A DNA stretch of 58,394 bases, from NCBI GenBank assembly GCA_022447065.1, contig JAKUUM010000011.1, forward strand, positions 1-58,394. The letters run 5' to 3'. The notes beneath the pieces were generated by a model. The model had not been told where the DNA came from. It did no database searches and worked only from the letters and a program-made list of their open reading frames with translations. The translations under genes and the position numbers were made by a program. Positions 10,968-19,759 of the stretch are shown here, piece by piece (the stretch's first letter is position 1; the number at the start of each line of letters is the position of its first letter). Origin of the DNA: SAR86 cluster bacterium (GTDB lineage Bacteria > Pseudomonadota > Gammaproteobacteria > Magnimaribacterales > Magnimaribacteraceae).

Positions 10968-11742
10968 GTACAGCCCCAACTCTCTCTTGTTCCATTCTTT
11001 CTACGAGCTCTCCAGCCAAAGCAAGGTACGCCAAGGTTCCTTTAGCGTTAGGCTCGTAACTTAGAGCTGGTTTGCCAAAGCTGGGCGCCTCAGCCAATCT
11101 CACGTTTCTTGGTATAACTGTCGAAAATAATGTTTCTGGAAAATGCGAAGCAAGCTCTTCCGAAATCTGTTGTGTCAATTTAGTTCTAGGGTCAAACATC
11201 GTTCTAACTATTGCTTCCAGCTCTAAATTATGGCCCGTTTTCTCATTTAGGTGCTCCACTGTTTCTAACAAAGAAGCAAGGCCTTCAAGGGCATAATATT
11301 CACACTGCATTGGAACTAAAAGATTTTTTGCAGCTCTTAGTCCGTTGATAGTCAACAAGTTCAAGGCGGGGGGGCAATCGATTATAGTGTAGTCATGGCT
11401 GTCTTTTAGCTGGCGTAGAGATCTGTCTAGTTGAAGCTCTCTGTTTTCCGCTGTTCTTAGTTCTGCCTCTCTTGCGATGAGGCCAGGACCAGAGGGTACT
11501 ACATCATAACCTCCAGATTTTGATGGTATTATTTTCATCTCTTCCCGCCCCAAGGAAGAGACGGCTATAGCTTCTTCGTCATCAAGTTTTTCAATACCAG
11601 AACCGGTTGTTGCATTGGCTTGTGGATCTAAATCTACCAACAACACCCTTCTCTTCATCGCAGCTAGAGAGGCGGCTAGGTTTATTGCTGTTGTCGTTTT
11701 TCCAACACCTCCTTTTTGATTTGCAATAACTATCGTGTGCAT
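10960..11742 (-). CDS. parA: Chromosome partitioning ATPase ParA (Soj)
   Basis: Walker-type ATPase that moves ParB-parS complexes. It opens with the deviant Walker [17 protein letters not shown] (about 8-23), then [14 protein letters not shown] and the Walker B-like [13 protein letters not shown]. At 260 residues it is a short, chromosomal-type ParA without an N-terminal DNA-binding extension. It overlaps rsmG upstream by 13 bases and parB downstream by 8, giving a tightly coupled rsmG-parA-parB unit, the ancestral order at bacterial origins. Confidence 0.96.
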   Translation of the reverse strand: MHTIVIANQKGGVGKTTTAINLAASLAAMKRRVLLVDLDPQANATTGSGIEKLDDEEAIAVSSLGREEMKIIPSKSGGYDVVPSGPGLIAREAELRTAENRELQLDRSLRQLKDSHDYTIIDCPPALNLLTINGLRAAKNLLVPMQCEYYALEGLASLLETVEHLNEKTGHNLELEAIVRTMFDPRTKLTQQISEELASHFPETLFSTVIPRNVRLAEAPSFGKPALSYEPNAKGTLAYLALAGELVERMEQERVGAVHG

Positions 11743-12323
11743 TTCTTTTTATGGACTATTGTAACCAAGATGTGTTGCTTGTCTTTTCCTTTTGTTTCTA
11801 TATTTTCAATTTTATTTATTTGGTAGCTTTTTGGTATGTCCTCGGCCCCCACGAAAGGGAGGGTTTTCATCATTTTTAGGCTTGCTCCAGGTTCCTCTAG
11901 AAGTTTCTTTGACGCGAATATGGCTTTTAAGGGAGAACCAAAAGCCCTTGTAATAACCTCTAGTGGCCGGGGAAAGCTGTCGGGCAGAAGGTCTTCAGAA
12001 TTTTTGTTTATTACTATAGCCTTTGACAGCCCCAGTCTGTTAATGCAGTTTAGTAAAAAGGCTGCCTTTCTTTCATTTCTTTCTACTAAAAAGACATTTT
12101 TTTTAGGGCTGACTACGGCTAGGGGAATTCCCGGAAAACCGCCTCCACTCCCTAGATCTAAAATATTTACTCCGAGCAGGGGGTGCACAGAAAGCGAATC
12201 CTGTATGTGTTCTTTTATCTTTTTTTCTTGCTTCTTGGAGATAAGGTTTTGAGTTTTATTCCATCTCTTCAATAAACTTTCAAACAGGTTGAGTTGTTCT
12301 ATTTGTTTTTTTGTGAGCCTCAA
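11730..12323 (-). CDS. rsmG: 16S rRNA (guanine527-N7)-methyltransferase
   Basis: RsmG (GidB) methylates G527 of 16S rRNA using SAM. The glycine-rich SAM loop [18 protein letters not shown] is clear at about residues 55-72, followed by [11 protein letters not shown]. At 197 residues it is slightly shorter than E. coli RsmG (207). The start codon is TTG. It begins 8 bases after the mnmG stop and overlaps parA, so it sits in the mnmG-rsmG-parA-parB transcript. Confidence 0.94.
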   Translation of the reverse strand: MRLTKKQIEQLNLFESLLKRWNKTQNLISKKQEKKIKEHIQDSLSVHPLLGVNILDLGSGGGFPGIPLAVVSPKKNVFLVERNERKAAFLLNCINRLGLSKAIVINKNSEDLLPDSFPRPLEVITRAFGSPLKAIFASKKLLEEPGASLKMMKTLPFVGAEDIPKSYQINKIENIETKGKDKQHILVTIVHKKKCTR

Positions 12324-12331
12324 TTTTGATA

Positions 12332-14188
12332 TTAGCCTGCGGCGTTCCTTTTCAGGTGAACCAATAGGAGGGAGATGGCTGCAGGCGTAATCCCGGGTAG
12401 TCTTGACGCCCTGGCTAAGGTTTCAGGTCTTGCCCCTTCTAGCTTTTGCTTCACTTCGTTGGACAGGCCCACAATATTCGTGTAACGGGTGCTTTTTGGT
12501 ATTGGTGTGTTTTCTTTTTTTTGGAGTTTTTCAATTTCTCGGCTTTGTCTTTTTATATAGCCTTCGTATTTTGCCTCTGCTTCTATCTTGTCTATTGAGT
12601 TTTGTGTAAGCGCTGGTTTCCTTGTTGTTAAGTTGGAGTATTTTATTTGTGGTCTTTTAAGTAATTTGTGGGCGCTCTCAGGGGATTTTAATTTTTCACC
12701 TGTTTCTTGTTCTAGTTTTTTGGCTTTTCTGGTGCCGGGGTAAAAAAGTTTTCTTTTCAGTCTGTGGGTCTCGTTTTCTACTACTTGCTTATTCTTCTTA
12801 AAGTCCTCCCAGGTGGCGTCATCCACCAAACCCAGCTCTCTTCCTTTTGGAGTAAGCCTTAGATCTGCGTTGTCTTCTCTTAAAATCAGCCGGTATTCGG
12901 CCCTACTCGTAAACATACGATATGGCTCTTTCGTTCCGAGGCTCACTAGGTCGTCGACCAAAACCCCTATATAAGCCTGGTGCCTTCCTGGAACCCAGGC
13001 TCGCTGTCCTTTTAGACTTAAGGCTGCGTTTATGCCAGCAATTATTCCTTGGGCAGCGGCTTCTTCATAGCCTGTAGTGCCGTTTATTTGCCCTGCAAAA
13101 TAAAGTCCCTCTATGTGCTTGGTCTCCATGGTGTGCCTAAGGTCTCTGGGGTCAAAATAGTCGTATTCTATTGCATATCCGGGCTTGGTTATTCTGGCCT
13201 CTTCAAAGCCCGGTATGGTTTTTATGAACTCTTCTTGTGCCCATATCGGCAGGCTGGTAGATATTCCGTTTGGATATATCTCACTTGTGTCCAGCCCTTC
13301 GGGCTCTACAAATATCTGGTGGGATTCTCTTTCGTGGAATCTTGATATCTTGTCTTCTATAGACGGACAGTATCTTGGTCCGACTCCCTTTATCGCCCCG
13401 GTGTAGAGCGGTGATTGCGTTAGTGCCCGCCTTATGATCTCGTGGGTCTTTGTTGTTGTCCTTGTTGTGTGACAGTTAACCTGTCTTGGGCGCTTTGTCT
13501 TCGTTTTTCCGTATGACATCCACGGCGTGGGGCTGTCTCCCGGTTGGGGCTCTAGTTTTTCCCAGTTTAGTGTTTCTCCGTCTAGTCGTGGGGGCGTTCC
13601 TGTTTTTAGCCTTCCGTACCTAAAGGGCATTTCCCTAAGTTTCTTGGCTAATTTGTTGCTTGGGGGGTCCCCCATCCTGCCCCCGGGTTGTTGCTCCAGT
13701 CCCGTATGCATTATGCCCCCTAAAAACGTTCCGGTTGTTAACACCACTTTTTTCGCTTTTATTTTTTTTCCTCCCTCTACTACTACGCCTTCCACCTTGT
13801 TGTTTTGAATCAGCAAGTCCTCAACCGACCCTTCTTTTATTTCTAGTTTCGGTGTTTGTTTAAGAAGGCCCTGCATGGCTGCCTTGTAGAGTTTTCTGTC
13901 GGCTTGCGCCCTGGTTGCCCTTACTGCCTGACCTTTTGATGAATTTAAAACCCTATAATGAATTCCTGCCTGGTCGGTTGCTTTGGCCATTAGACCACCC
14001 AAGGCATCTACTTCTTTTGCCAGGTGACTCTTTCCTATGCCCCCTATTGCTGGGTTGCAAGACATCTGTCCTATGGTGCCGGGCTTCTGTGTGATTAGTA
14101 TTACATCACACCCCATTCTAGCTATCGCGGATGCAGCTTCTACCCCGGCGTGCCCACCGCCAATAACTATTATTTTTTCTTTTTCCAT
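12332..14188 (-). CDS. mnmG: tRNA uridine-5-carboxymethylaminomethyl modification enzyme MnmG
   Basis: FAD enzyme that, with MnmE, installs the cmnm5 group on U34 of tRNAs. The dinucleotide-binding motif [12 protein letters not shown] (about 7-18) is at the N-terminus, followed by the family stretches [11 protein letters not shown] and [12 protein letters not shown]. Length 618 (E. coli 629). The partner mnmE lies next upstream, separated by a 232-base gap. On the plus strand this gene is strongly T- and often G-rich, the reverse of mnmE and yidC (see findings). No clear Shine-Dalgarno sequence precedes the ATG. Confidence 0.97.
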   Translation of the reverse strand: MEKEKIIVIGGGHAGVEAASAIARMGCDVILITQKPGTIGQMSCNPAIGGIGKSHLAKEVDALGGLMAKATDQAGIHYRVLNSSKGQAVRATRAQADRKLYKAAMQGLLKQTPKLEIKEGSVEDLLIQNNKVEGVVVEGGKKIKAKKVVLTTGTFLGGIMHTGLEQQPGGRMGDPPSNKLAKKLREMPFRYGRLKTGTPPRLDGETLNWEKLEPQPGDSPTPWMSYGKTKTKRPRQVNCHTTRTTTKTHEIIRRALTQSPLYTGAIKGVGPRYCPSIEDKISRFHERESHQIFVEPEGLDTSEIYPNGISTSLPIWAQEEFIKTIPGFEEARITKPGYAIEYDYFDPRDLRHTMETKHIEGLYFAGQINGTTGYEEAAAQGIIAGINAALSLKGQRAWVPGRHQAYIGVLVDDLVSLGTKEPYRMFTSRAEYRLILREDNADLRLTPKGRELGLVDDATWEDFKKNKQVVENETHRLKRKLFYPGTRKAKKLEQETGEKLKSPESAHKLLKRPQIKYSNLTTRKPALTQNSIDKIEAEAKYEGYIKRQSREIEKLQKKENTPIPKSTRYTNIVGLSNEVKQKLEGARPETLARASRLPGITPAAISLLLVHLKRNAAG

Positions 14189-14420
14189 TAAAGCTTATAA
14201 CTATTAATTAGATATATTATCTTATATATATATTTTAGTTGTTATTGTTAAGCAAGCAGAATTCTGTGGAGAAGCTAAAAAAAGACCTAAATAAAAGCTT
14301 ATTGGAGGCATACAAAGACACAAACAAACACTAAGTAAAGTGTAAATAAAAAAGCGAAACCCGTGTATAAAAAAAAGCACCAATAAACCGAAAAAAGTTC
14401 TTCACCACTTACATACAAGT
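14189..14420. other. AT-rich mnmG-mnmE intergenic region, possible replication-related site
   Basis: This 232-base gap holds a pure AT stretch (about 14214-14236, alternating TA), then A-rich DNA. It contains three one-mismatch DnaA-box-like nonamers on the minus strand: TTCTCCACA (14264-14272), TTATTTACA (14341-14349) and TTATACACG (14362-14370). In enteric bacteria oriC lies beside mnmG; in Pseudomonas it lies between rpmH and dnaA. Strand composition flips sharply across this gap. A replication role is inference; it must also hold the mnmG promoter and the 3' end of the mnmE transcript. Confidence 0.35.
14227..14255 (-). promoter_or_regulatory. Putative mnmG promoter
   Basis: Minus strand TTGCTT (14250-14255), 17-base spacer, TATATA (14227-14232), about 38 bases before the mnmG ATG. 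The surrounding TA alternation offers several alternative -10 boxes, so the exact start is uncertain. It would drive mnmG-rsmG-parA-parB. Confidence 0.35.
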
Positions 14421-15740
14421 TTATTTACCTATACAAAACCTAGAGAAGATGCTCCCTAACAGTTCATCTGAAGACACGGGCCTGGTGATAGACCCCAATG
14501 ACTTTTGTGCTTCGCGCAATTCTTCGGCAACAATCACCAAGTCAGAACCCGACTCCAGGGCCTCAAGGGAAGACCATAAAAAACCGAGACTTTTCTCCAA
14601 AAAATCTAAATGTCTTCTGCGAGCCAGAAGAGGAACCTCTACACCCACACCGACCCCCAAGGAAGAAAAAACAGACTTAATAAAAACATCAACACCTTCG
14701 CCGGTCAGAGCGGAAATAAATAAAGAACTCTCATCGCCCCCTTCCTTGGATAAAATATCTACTTTATTAAAAACTCTAATGCTATTGCAGGAAGCCGGAA
14801 GGGGCACATCGAACTTTTCGCCCACACAACTCATTAAAACCACAACATCAGCGGTATCTAAAGAAGCAAGGGCCCTTCTCATGCCCTCAAGCTCAACACC
14901 AACGCTTGTGTCTTCGTGGAGGCCGGCAGTATCAACAAACTCAACAGGAAGGCCCCCAAGGTCCATGGTCACTCTTAAAAGGTCTCTGGTGGTTCCTGGA
15001 TCGTCAGAGACAATAGCAACATCCTCCTTAGCTAAATAATTTAACAAGGTTGATTTGCCACAATTAGGAGGACCCAATATCACAACCCTCACTCCGTCTC
15101 GCATTTTAGATCCCAACAAAGAACCCTTTAATATCTTTTCTAGATCCTCGATTTCTTTTTTTAAAGCAAACTTAACGGTCCCACTTTCTTCATCAAAAAC
15201 GGCAACCGAATCTTCGTCAGAAAAGTCTAAGCAGGCTTCAACTAAAACCCTGATTTCAATAAGCCTATCTATGGTTTCATTAATAACACCTGAAAACTCT
15301 CCAGAAAGAGAGGCGCTTGCAGCCACAACAGCAGAGGAAGTTTGAGCAGCAATAAGGTCAGCAACAGACTCGGCCTGTGCAATGTCAATCTTTTCATTTA
15401 AAAAGGCCCTTTTGGTGAACTCACCAGGCTCTGCAACCCGTGCCCCAAGTGAAATCGCAGCACTGATAACAGAATCAACAATTAAGGGGTTCCCGTGGCA
15501 GTGGATCTCTACAACATCTTCTCCGGTATAAGAACGAGGGGCGGCAAAAAAGACCACCAATCCAGAGTCTATAAAAGAACCTGTTCGGTCACAAACAGAA
15601 CAAGGCTTAAAACTCCAAGCCTCCGGAAGTTCACCACAAAGTCTTCCGCCCACCCTTGCCGCAGACTTCCCTGAAAGGCGGACTATAGAAACCCCGCCCC
15701 TGCCAGCAGGGGTGGCTGGAGCGACAATAGTTTCTTCCAT
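14421..15740 (-). CDS. mnmE: tRNA modification GTPase MnmE
   Basis: Partner of MnmG in U34 modification. N-terminal tetrahydrofolate-binding domain (about 1-115, start TIVAPATPAGRGGVSIVRLSG), central helical domain, a Ras-like G domain with P-loop GPPNCGKST (about 222-230) and DPGTTRD, and the C-terminal CIGK with the essential Cys. At 439 residues it is a little short (E. coli 454). The coding strand is rich in G and T (many Val, Ser, Gly, Phe, Leu), sharply unlike mnmG next door. It begins 15 bases after the yidC stop, so it is the last gene of the rpmH operon. Confidence 0.96.
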   Translation of the reverse strand: MEETIVAPATPAGRGGVSIVRLSGKSAARVGGRLCGELPEAWSFKPCSVCDRTGSFIDSGLVVFFAAPRSYTGEDVVEIHCHGNPLIVDSVISAAISLGARVAEPGEFTKRAFLNEKIDIAQAESVADLIAAQTSSAVVAASASLSGEFSGVINETIDRLIEIRVLVEACLDFSDEDSVAVFDEESGTVKFALKKEIEDLEKILKGSLLGSKMRDGVRVVILGPPNCGKSTLLNYLAKEDVAIVSDDPGTTRDLLRVTMDLGGLPVEFVDTAGLHEDTSVGVELEGMRRALASLDTADVVVLMSCVGEKFDVPLPASCNSIRVFNKVDILSKEGGDESSLFISALTGEGVDVFIKSVFSSLGVGVGVEVPLLARRRHLDFLEKSLGFLWSSLEALESGSDLVIVAEELREAQKSLGSITRPVSSDELLGSIFSRFCIGK

Positions 15741-15755
15741 ACAGGCCCAGCAGAA

Positions 15756-17501
15756 CTAAACAGATTTTAGAGAAACACCTTCTCGCCTAAACGACAGGGC
15801 CTGTTGAACAAGGGTGATAAAAGACTGGACAGTAAAATAAAGAACAAAACCTGATGGGAAAAATGCAAACATAACGGCAATCATTAAAGGCATATACTTC
15901 ATCATTGCTTGCATTTGTTGTTGTGTGGGGTCGTTGCTCGGAGTTGTGGGCATAAATTTTTGCGAATAATACATAAGAGCAGCATTAATGACAGGAAGAA
16001 TAAAAAGTGGGTCACGCGAAGAAAGGTCGGTAATCCAAAACAGGAAAGGAGCATGCCTTAGTTCAACCATATCTAATAACACCCAATAAAAAGCTAGAAA
16101 AAAAGGCATTTGTAAAAGCATAGGTAGACAGCCGCCCAGCGGGCTGGTCCCTTCTTTTTTATAAAGCGCCATCATTTCTTGACCAAATTTTTGTTTATCA
16201 CTTCCATATTGTTGTTGTAGCTCTTGAATTTTTGGAGCGGCAGCTCTCATTTTTGCAGCAGATCTATAACCGGCTGCGCTTAGGGGCCACAAAATAGCTT
16301 TTAAAACTAAAGTTGCAAATAAAATAGCCAAACCCCAGTTTCCTAAAAGAGCATAACCCCAGCTCATTAACTTGTGGATGGGCTGTCCCAACCACCACAA
16401 AAACCCATAATCAACAACCAGACCTAAATCTGGATGTGTTTTGTTTAGCTGTTCGGTTAGCTTGGGTCCCACATAAAGCTTGTTTTGAAAAGAAGCAGGC
16501 TCTCCAACACTCAATATACTATCCTGGCCAGTAAGAGCGATGGAATATGCTCCAGAAGAAATTTGACGAGCTTGAAATTTATAGGTTTTGTCTTGTTGTG
16601 GAACCCAGGCTGAGACAAAATAGCGCTGTACAAGAGCCAGCCAGCCACCCAAAGACACTTCTTCAAAGGGACTGCTGCTTAAATCCTTAAACTTCTTCTT
16701 ATCAAAGGTATCGTTTTGTGTAGAGAAAATGGGGCCAAGGTAAGTGAAATTATCAAAACGGGTTCCTCCGGGACCAACACCAGCGCCATCTCTCAAAACC
16801 CTCGCATACGGGGTAATTTTCTTCGGAGAGACCATCCCTTCTCCTAAACCCACAATATCTTCTACAGACAAAGTGTACTCACCGGGCCTAAATAAAATCT
16901 TTTTAGTGAAAGAGAGGCCTCCTTCTTGACCAGAAAGTATATAGAGTTTAATTCCACCATCTAAATCCACTTCTTCTAGATAGCTAAAGTTGGGATTTAA
17001 ATAACCGTCTGAAACAGAGTAGAAACCAGAACTTGCAAAATAGTTGCCAACACACTTACTGTTTAGCATTAATGCACCTAGGTTTTGTGGACAATCTTCC
17101 CCGGCTTCCGATACCAACCTGTTTCCAAACATAGAGACTAGCTCAACCGAATCCTTTTCAGACCTTACGCCTTCCATTTCAGCACTTACAAATCTACCCG
17201 TAAGGGAATCAACACCAATGTTTAAAACATCATTGCTCAAGTAAAATAATTTTGAAAAGCTAGAATCAACTTCAGAAACTCCTACCGTTAGATCAGAAGA
17301 TTGACTAGGGCTTAATTCAAGGACAGATAGTGAGTCCTTACTATCGTTTATAATACTATTAGAATGGGGAATAGTGTCTATTTCTTTGACTTCAGAAATA
17401 AACGAACTATCACCACTAGTTGCTACCGGAGGCCACTGAAGAAGGAGGTAATAAACGGTAACAGCTATTGCACCAATAAGTGCGATCTTAATAAAATCCA
17501 T
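15756..17501 (-). CDS. yidC: Membrane protein insertase YidC
   Basis: Inserts membrane proteins, alone or with Sec. The 581-residue protein has an N-terminal anchor (about 5-21), a large periplasmic beta domain typical of Gram-negative YidC, and the conserved C-terminal core of about five helices beginning near YGLLWWLGQPIHKLMSW-like sequence (here YGFLWWLGQPIHKLMSWGY), with the cytoplasmic hairpin AAPKIQELQQQYGSDKQK and LGGCLPMLLQMP. Composition is G- and T-rich in the coding strand as in mnmE. It lies 3 bases after yidD. Confidence 0.96.
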   Translation of the reverse strand: MDFIKIALIGAIAVTVYYLLLQWPPVATSGDSSFISEVKEIDTIPHSNSIINDSKDSLSVLELSPSQSSDLTVGVSEVDSSFSKLFYLSNDVLNIGVDSLTGRFVSAEMEGVRSEKDSVELVSMFGNRLVSEAGEDCPQNLGALMLNSKCVGNYFASSGFYSVSDGYLNPNFSYLEEVDLDGGIKLYILSGQEGGLSFTKKILFRPGEYTLSVEDIVGLGEGMVSPKKITPYARVLRDGAGVGPGGTRFDNFTYLGPIFSTQNDTFDKKKFKDLSSSPFEEVSLGGWLALVQRYFVSAWVPQQDKTYKFQARQISSGAYSIALTGQDSILSVGEPASFQNKLYVGPKLTEQLNKTHPDLGLVVDYGFLWWLGQPIHKLMSWGYALLGNWGLAILFATLVLKAILWPLSAAGYRSAAKMRAAAPKIQELQQQYGSDKQKFGQEMMALYKKEGTSPLGGCLPMLLQMPFFLAFYWVLLDMVELRHAPFLFWITDLSSRDPLFILPVINAALMYYSQKFMPTTPSNDPTQQQMQAMMKYMPLMIAVMFAFFPSGFVLYFTVQSFITLVQQALSFRREGVSLKSV

Positions 17502-17504
17502 TAT

Positions 17505-17723
17505 CTATTTCCTAGGCGGAACAGGATCTAATCCATAGGGCCCTAAGGGATGGCATTTAGAAATCCTTTTTAAAGAAAGCCACAGGCCCTTAACTGAACC
17601 ATGTTTTTTTATGGCTTCTTTCGCGTACTCGGAACAAGTAGGATGAAATCTACAATTAGCGCCAAGGAGAGGACTTAATAAAATTTGATAAAACTCTATA
17701 ATTTTTATAAATAAATTACTCAT
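17505..17723 (-). CDS. yidD: Membrane protein insertion efficiency factor YidD
   Basis: Small amphipathic protein that aids YidC-dependent insertion. I choose the ATG at 17723 (72 residues, start [18 protein letters not shown]) because it gives the family's normal N-terminus; the longer open frame to 17810 runs into rnpA. The Cys-containing signature is clear: [15 protein letters not shown] and [14 protein letters not shown]. It overlaps the rnpA stop by 8 bases and lies just before yidC, the classic rpmH-rnpA-yidD-yidC order. Confidence 0.93.
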   Translation of the reverse strand: MSNLFIKIIEFYQILLSPLLGANCRFHPTCSEYAKEAIKKHGSVKGLWLSLKRISKCHPLGPYGLDPVPPRK

Positions 17724-18057
17724 AGTGATCCTCGGCAAAACTACTCCATAAAGACCCAAGATAGTCTTTTTTATTTCTGTCATATTCACCCGGCCCAACG
17801 ACAACCACAAAATCCATATGAGGAAGTTTATCTACGTACTTACTAAAGTTACTTTTAATTTTTCTTTTAAGAAAATTTCTATGAACAGCAAACTTGTAAT
17901 CTCTTTTTTTAATAGAAACGCCCAACCTGGGATTTGAGACCTTATTATGCTTACCAAGTATAAAAAAATTACCCTCATAAAGTCTCAAGTCAGGATCCGA
18001 GAATATACTATTAAATCCAGGTGAAGAAGGAACAATATACTTATCGTTTAAAGACAT
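17716..18057 (-). CDS. rnpA: Ribonuclease P protein component
   Basis: Protein subunit of RNase P, which matures tRNA 5' ends. The core RnpA fold is visible: [29 protein letters not shown], shown in parts as PRLGVSIKK and [13 protein letters not shown]. The family RNR motif usually reads NR-x-KR; here the first Asn is His, with the following Arg and KRK retained. Length 113 is normal. It begins 11 bases after rpmH and overlaps yidD. Confidence 0.93.
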   Translation of the reverse strand: MSLNDKYIVPSSPGFNSIFSDPDLRLYEGNFFILGKHNKVSNPRLGVSIKKRDYKFAVHRNFLKRKIKSNFSKYVDKLPHMDFVVVVGPGEYDRNKKDYLGSLWSSFAEDHYE

Positions 18058-18068
18058 AGCTTTGAAAA

Positions 18069-18203
18069 CTAAACCGATAGAGACTTCCTTCCCTTTTTTC
18101 TTCTATTGCTTAATATTTTTCTACCACTTTTAGTAGAATTCCTTTTCCTAAAGCCATGTGTTCTAGCTCTTTTTATTTTACTAGGTTGGTAAGTTCTCTT
18201 CAT
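18069..18203 (-). CDS. rpmH: 50S ribosomal protein L34
   Basis: A 44-residue basic protein, [18 protein letters not shown] at the N-terminus and a run of Arg and Lys at the C-terminus, unmistakably L34. It is the first gene of the minus-strand operon rpmH-rnpA-yidD-yidC-mnmE, facing away from dnaA. A promoter with a 17-base spacer lies 31 bases upstream. Confidence 0.97.
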   Translation of the reverse strand: MKRTYQPSKIKRARTHGFRKRNSTKSGRKILSNRRKKGRKSLSV

Positions 18204-18233
18204 TGTTTTGATAATCAGTTTGAACTGTGGCGC

Positions 18234-18262
18234 ATAATAGGATTTTTAGGATAAATACACAA
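18234..18262 (-). promoter_or_regulatory. rpmH operon promoter
   Basis: Minus strand: -35 TTGTGT (18257-18262), 17-base spacer, -10 TATTAT (18234-18239), followed directly by GCGCC (18229-18233). Start would be near 18227, a leader of about 25 bases before rpmH. The GC-rich discriminator matches the expected style of a ribosomal protein promoter. Confidence 0.55.
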
Positions 18263-18292
18263 GAAAAAACAAAAAAACATATTATTAACAGG

Positions 18293-18301
18293 TTATCCAC
18301 A
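18293..18301 (+). promoter_or_regulatory. DnaA box
   Basis: Perfect consensus TTATCCACA, 59 bases before the dnaA start. Likely bound by DnaA for initiation or autoregulation. Confidence 0.75.
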
Positions 18302-18321
18302 TATATTTAATGTTGTTATGC

Positions 18322-18330
18322 TGTGGATAA
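18322..18330 (-). promoter_or_regulatory. DnaA box, inverted
   Basis: Perfect consensus on the minus strand (TGTGGATAA on plus). It overlaps a possible dnaA -35 (TGGATA, 17 bases before TATAAT at 18347-18352), which would allow DnaA to repress its own gene. That -10 lies only 7 bases before the ATG, so a transcript from it would be nearly leaderless. Confidence 0.75.
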
Positions 18331-18359
18331 CTTTGTAATAACGCTTTATAATAAGGCTT

Positions 18360-19757
18360 ATGTCTGAAATTCTCTTTTGGAGTGAATGTAAAAAAACCCT
18401 TGAAAGGGACCTAACCATAGAAGAATATTCTACATGGATTGCACCTTTAAAGCTAAAAGAAAATTTAGGCATAACCCCCAGATCTTACTCTGTTTTAGCC
18501 CCAAACAACTTTATTTTAGAATGGGTGGAAGAAAATTATGGACCTTCAATTAAAGACCGACTGAGAGCAATAACAAATAACAATGAACTTAATTTAAATT
18601 TTGAAGTTGGGCAAGTAAACAGTAAAGATGAAGAAAAAGATGCCTTAAACGTCCAAATTAAGGCTCAAAATGTTAATAAAGCAAACCAACAAGGGGCAAA
18701 CAAAAAAACAACCTCTCTTTCTTACAAGAAAGACCTACAAACCAACCTTATTGCAGCATTTACCTTTGATTCATTCGTTGAAGGAAAGTCAAATCACATA
18801 GCCCTCGCTGCTTCTAAACAGGTAGCTGGCGGTTTTAAGAATTCCTATAACCCTCTGTTTATTTATGGAGGCGTGGGACTGGGTAAAACCCACCTAATGC
18901 ATGCTATAGGAAATTTAATGAAGCAGAAAAATCCAGAAAAGAAAATTTCATACATACATTCAGAGAAATTCGTGAGTGATATGGTAAGATCGTTACAATT
19001 AGGCGCTATTAGTGAATTTAAACAACATTACAGGTCCCTAGACGCCCTATTGATCGATGATATTCAATTCTTTGCAAGAAAAGAACAGTCACAAGAAGAG
19101 CTCTTTCACACGTTTAATTCTTTGTTAGAGATAGGGAGTCAGATGATTTTAACTTGTGATCGATACCCGAAAGAAATAAATGGGCTGGAAGATAGACTAA
19201 AATCTAGATTCGGGTGGGGCCTACCTGTTGTTATAGATCCTCCTGAGCTGGAAACAAGGGTAGCAATTATTCTAAGTAAGGCTGAAGAAATGGGCTACAA
19301 GCTTGACGATGAAAGCGCTTTTTTTATAGCTCAAAAAGTAAGATCAAATGTAAGGGAATTAGAGGGAGCTCTGAAAAGGGTTATAGCCACCTCCAATTTC
19401 ACTGGGAGAAAAATAGATATTGCTCTAATTAAAGATTCCCTAAAAGACCTATTGGCAATACAGGCCAGGCAAGTTAGTGTAGATAATATTCAAAGAACAG
19501 TGGCGGAATACTACAATATAAAGCTGAGCGACCTTCTTTCAAAAAGAAGAAGCAGGTCTATAGCCAGGCCAAGGCAAATGTCTATGTTTTTAGCAAAAGA
19601 ACTAACCAATTATAGTTTGCCTGAAATAGGAGAGTCTTTTGGCGGAAGAGATCATACTACTGTCCTACACGCCTGCAAAAGAATAAAGGAATTGAGGGAT
19701 TTTAATAATGAAATTGAAGAAGATTATAGGAATCTGTTTAGAGCTTTGACTATATAG
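18360..19757 (+). CDS. dnaA: Chromosomal replication initiator protein DnaA
   Basis: AAA+ initiator, 465 residues (E. coli 467). N-terminal domain I ([21 protein letters not shown]), a low-complexity Lys/Asn/Gln linker (about 95-125), the ATPase domain with Walker A GGVGLGKT (170-177) and Walker [10 protein letters not shown], then DNA-binding domain IV with the signature [15 protein letters not shown] near the C-terminus. First gene of dnaA-dnaN-recF; dnaN starts two bases after its stop. AAGG before the ATG serves as a weak ribosome site. Confidence 0.98.
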   Translation: MSEILFWSECKKTLERDLTIEEYSTWIAPLKLKENLGITPRSYSVLAPNNFILEWVEENYGPSIKDRLRAITNNNELNLNFEVGQVNSKDEEKDALNVQIKAQNVNKANQQGANKKTTSLSYKKDLQTNLIAAFTFDSFVEGKSNHIALAASKQVAGGFKNSYNPLFIYGGVGLGKTHLMHAIGNLMKQKNPEKKISYIHSEKFVSDMVRSLQLGAISEFKQHYRSLDALLIDDIQFFARKEQSQEELFHTFNSLLEIGSQMILTCDRYPKEINGLEDRLKSRFGWGLPVVIDPPELETRVAIILSKAEEMGYKLDDESAFFIAQKVRSNVRELEGALKRVIATSNFTGRKIDIALIKDSLKDLLAIQARQVSVDNIQRTVAEYYNIKLSDLLSKRRSRSIARPRQMSMFLAKELTNYSLPEIGESFGGRDHTTVLHACKRIKELRDFNNEIEEDYRNLFRALTI

Positions 19758-19759
19758 AG

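Larger units (their letters stand above)
18204..18359. other. rpmH-dnaA spacer, candidate oriC and dnaA control region
   Basis: The 156-base divergent gap holds an A-rich stretch (about 18260-18290), and two perfect DnaA boxes pointing toward each other: TTATCCACA on plus (18293-18301) and its complement TGTGGATAA (18322-18330), 20 bases apart. In Pseudomonas oriC occupies this position. Two boxes is few for a full oriC, so the site may serve mainly as DnaA autoregulation of dnaA. No other strong box was seen here. Confidence 0.55.

Noticed and set aside
11836-12252. A 138-codon plus-strand ORF inside rsmG
   Set aside because: Antisense to a gene with clear SAM-binding motifs; low-complexity translation.
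14449-15039. A 196-codon plus-strand ORF inside mnmE
   Set aside because: Antisense shadow of a clear mnmE gene. Its length follows from the A/C-rich plus strand there. No ribosome site or recognisable domain.
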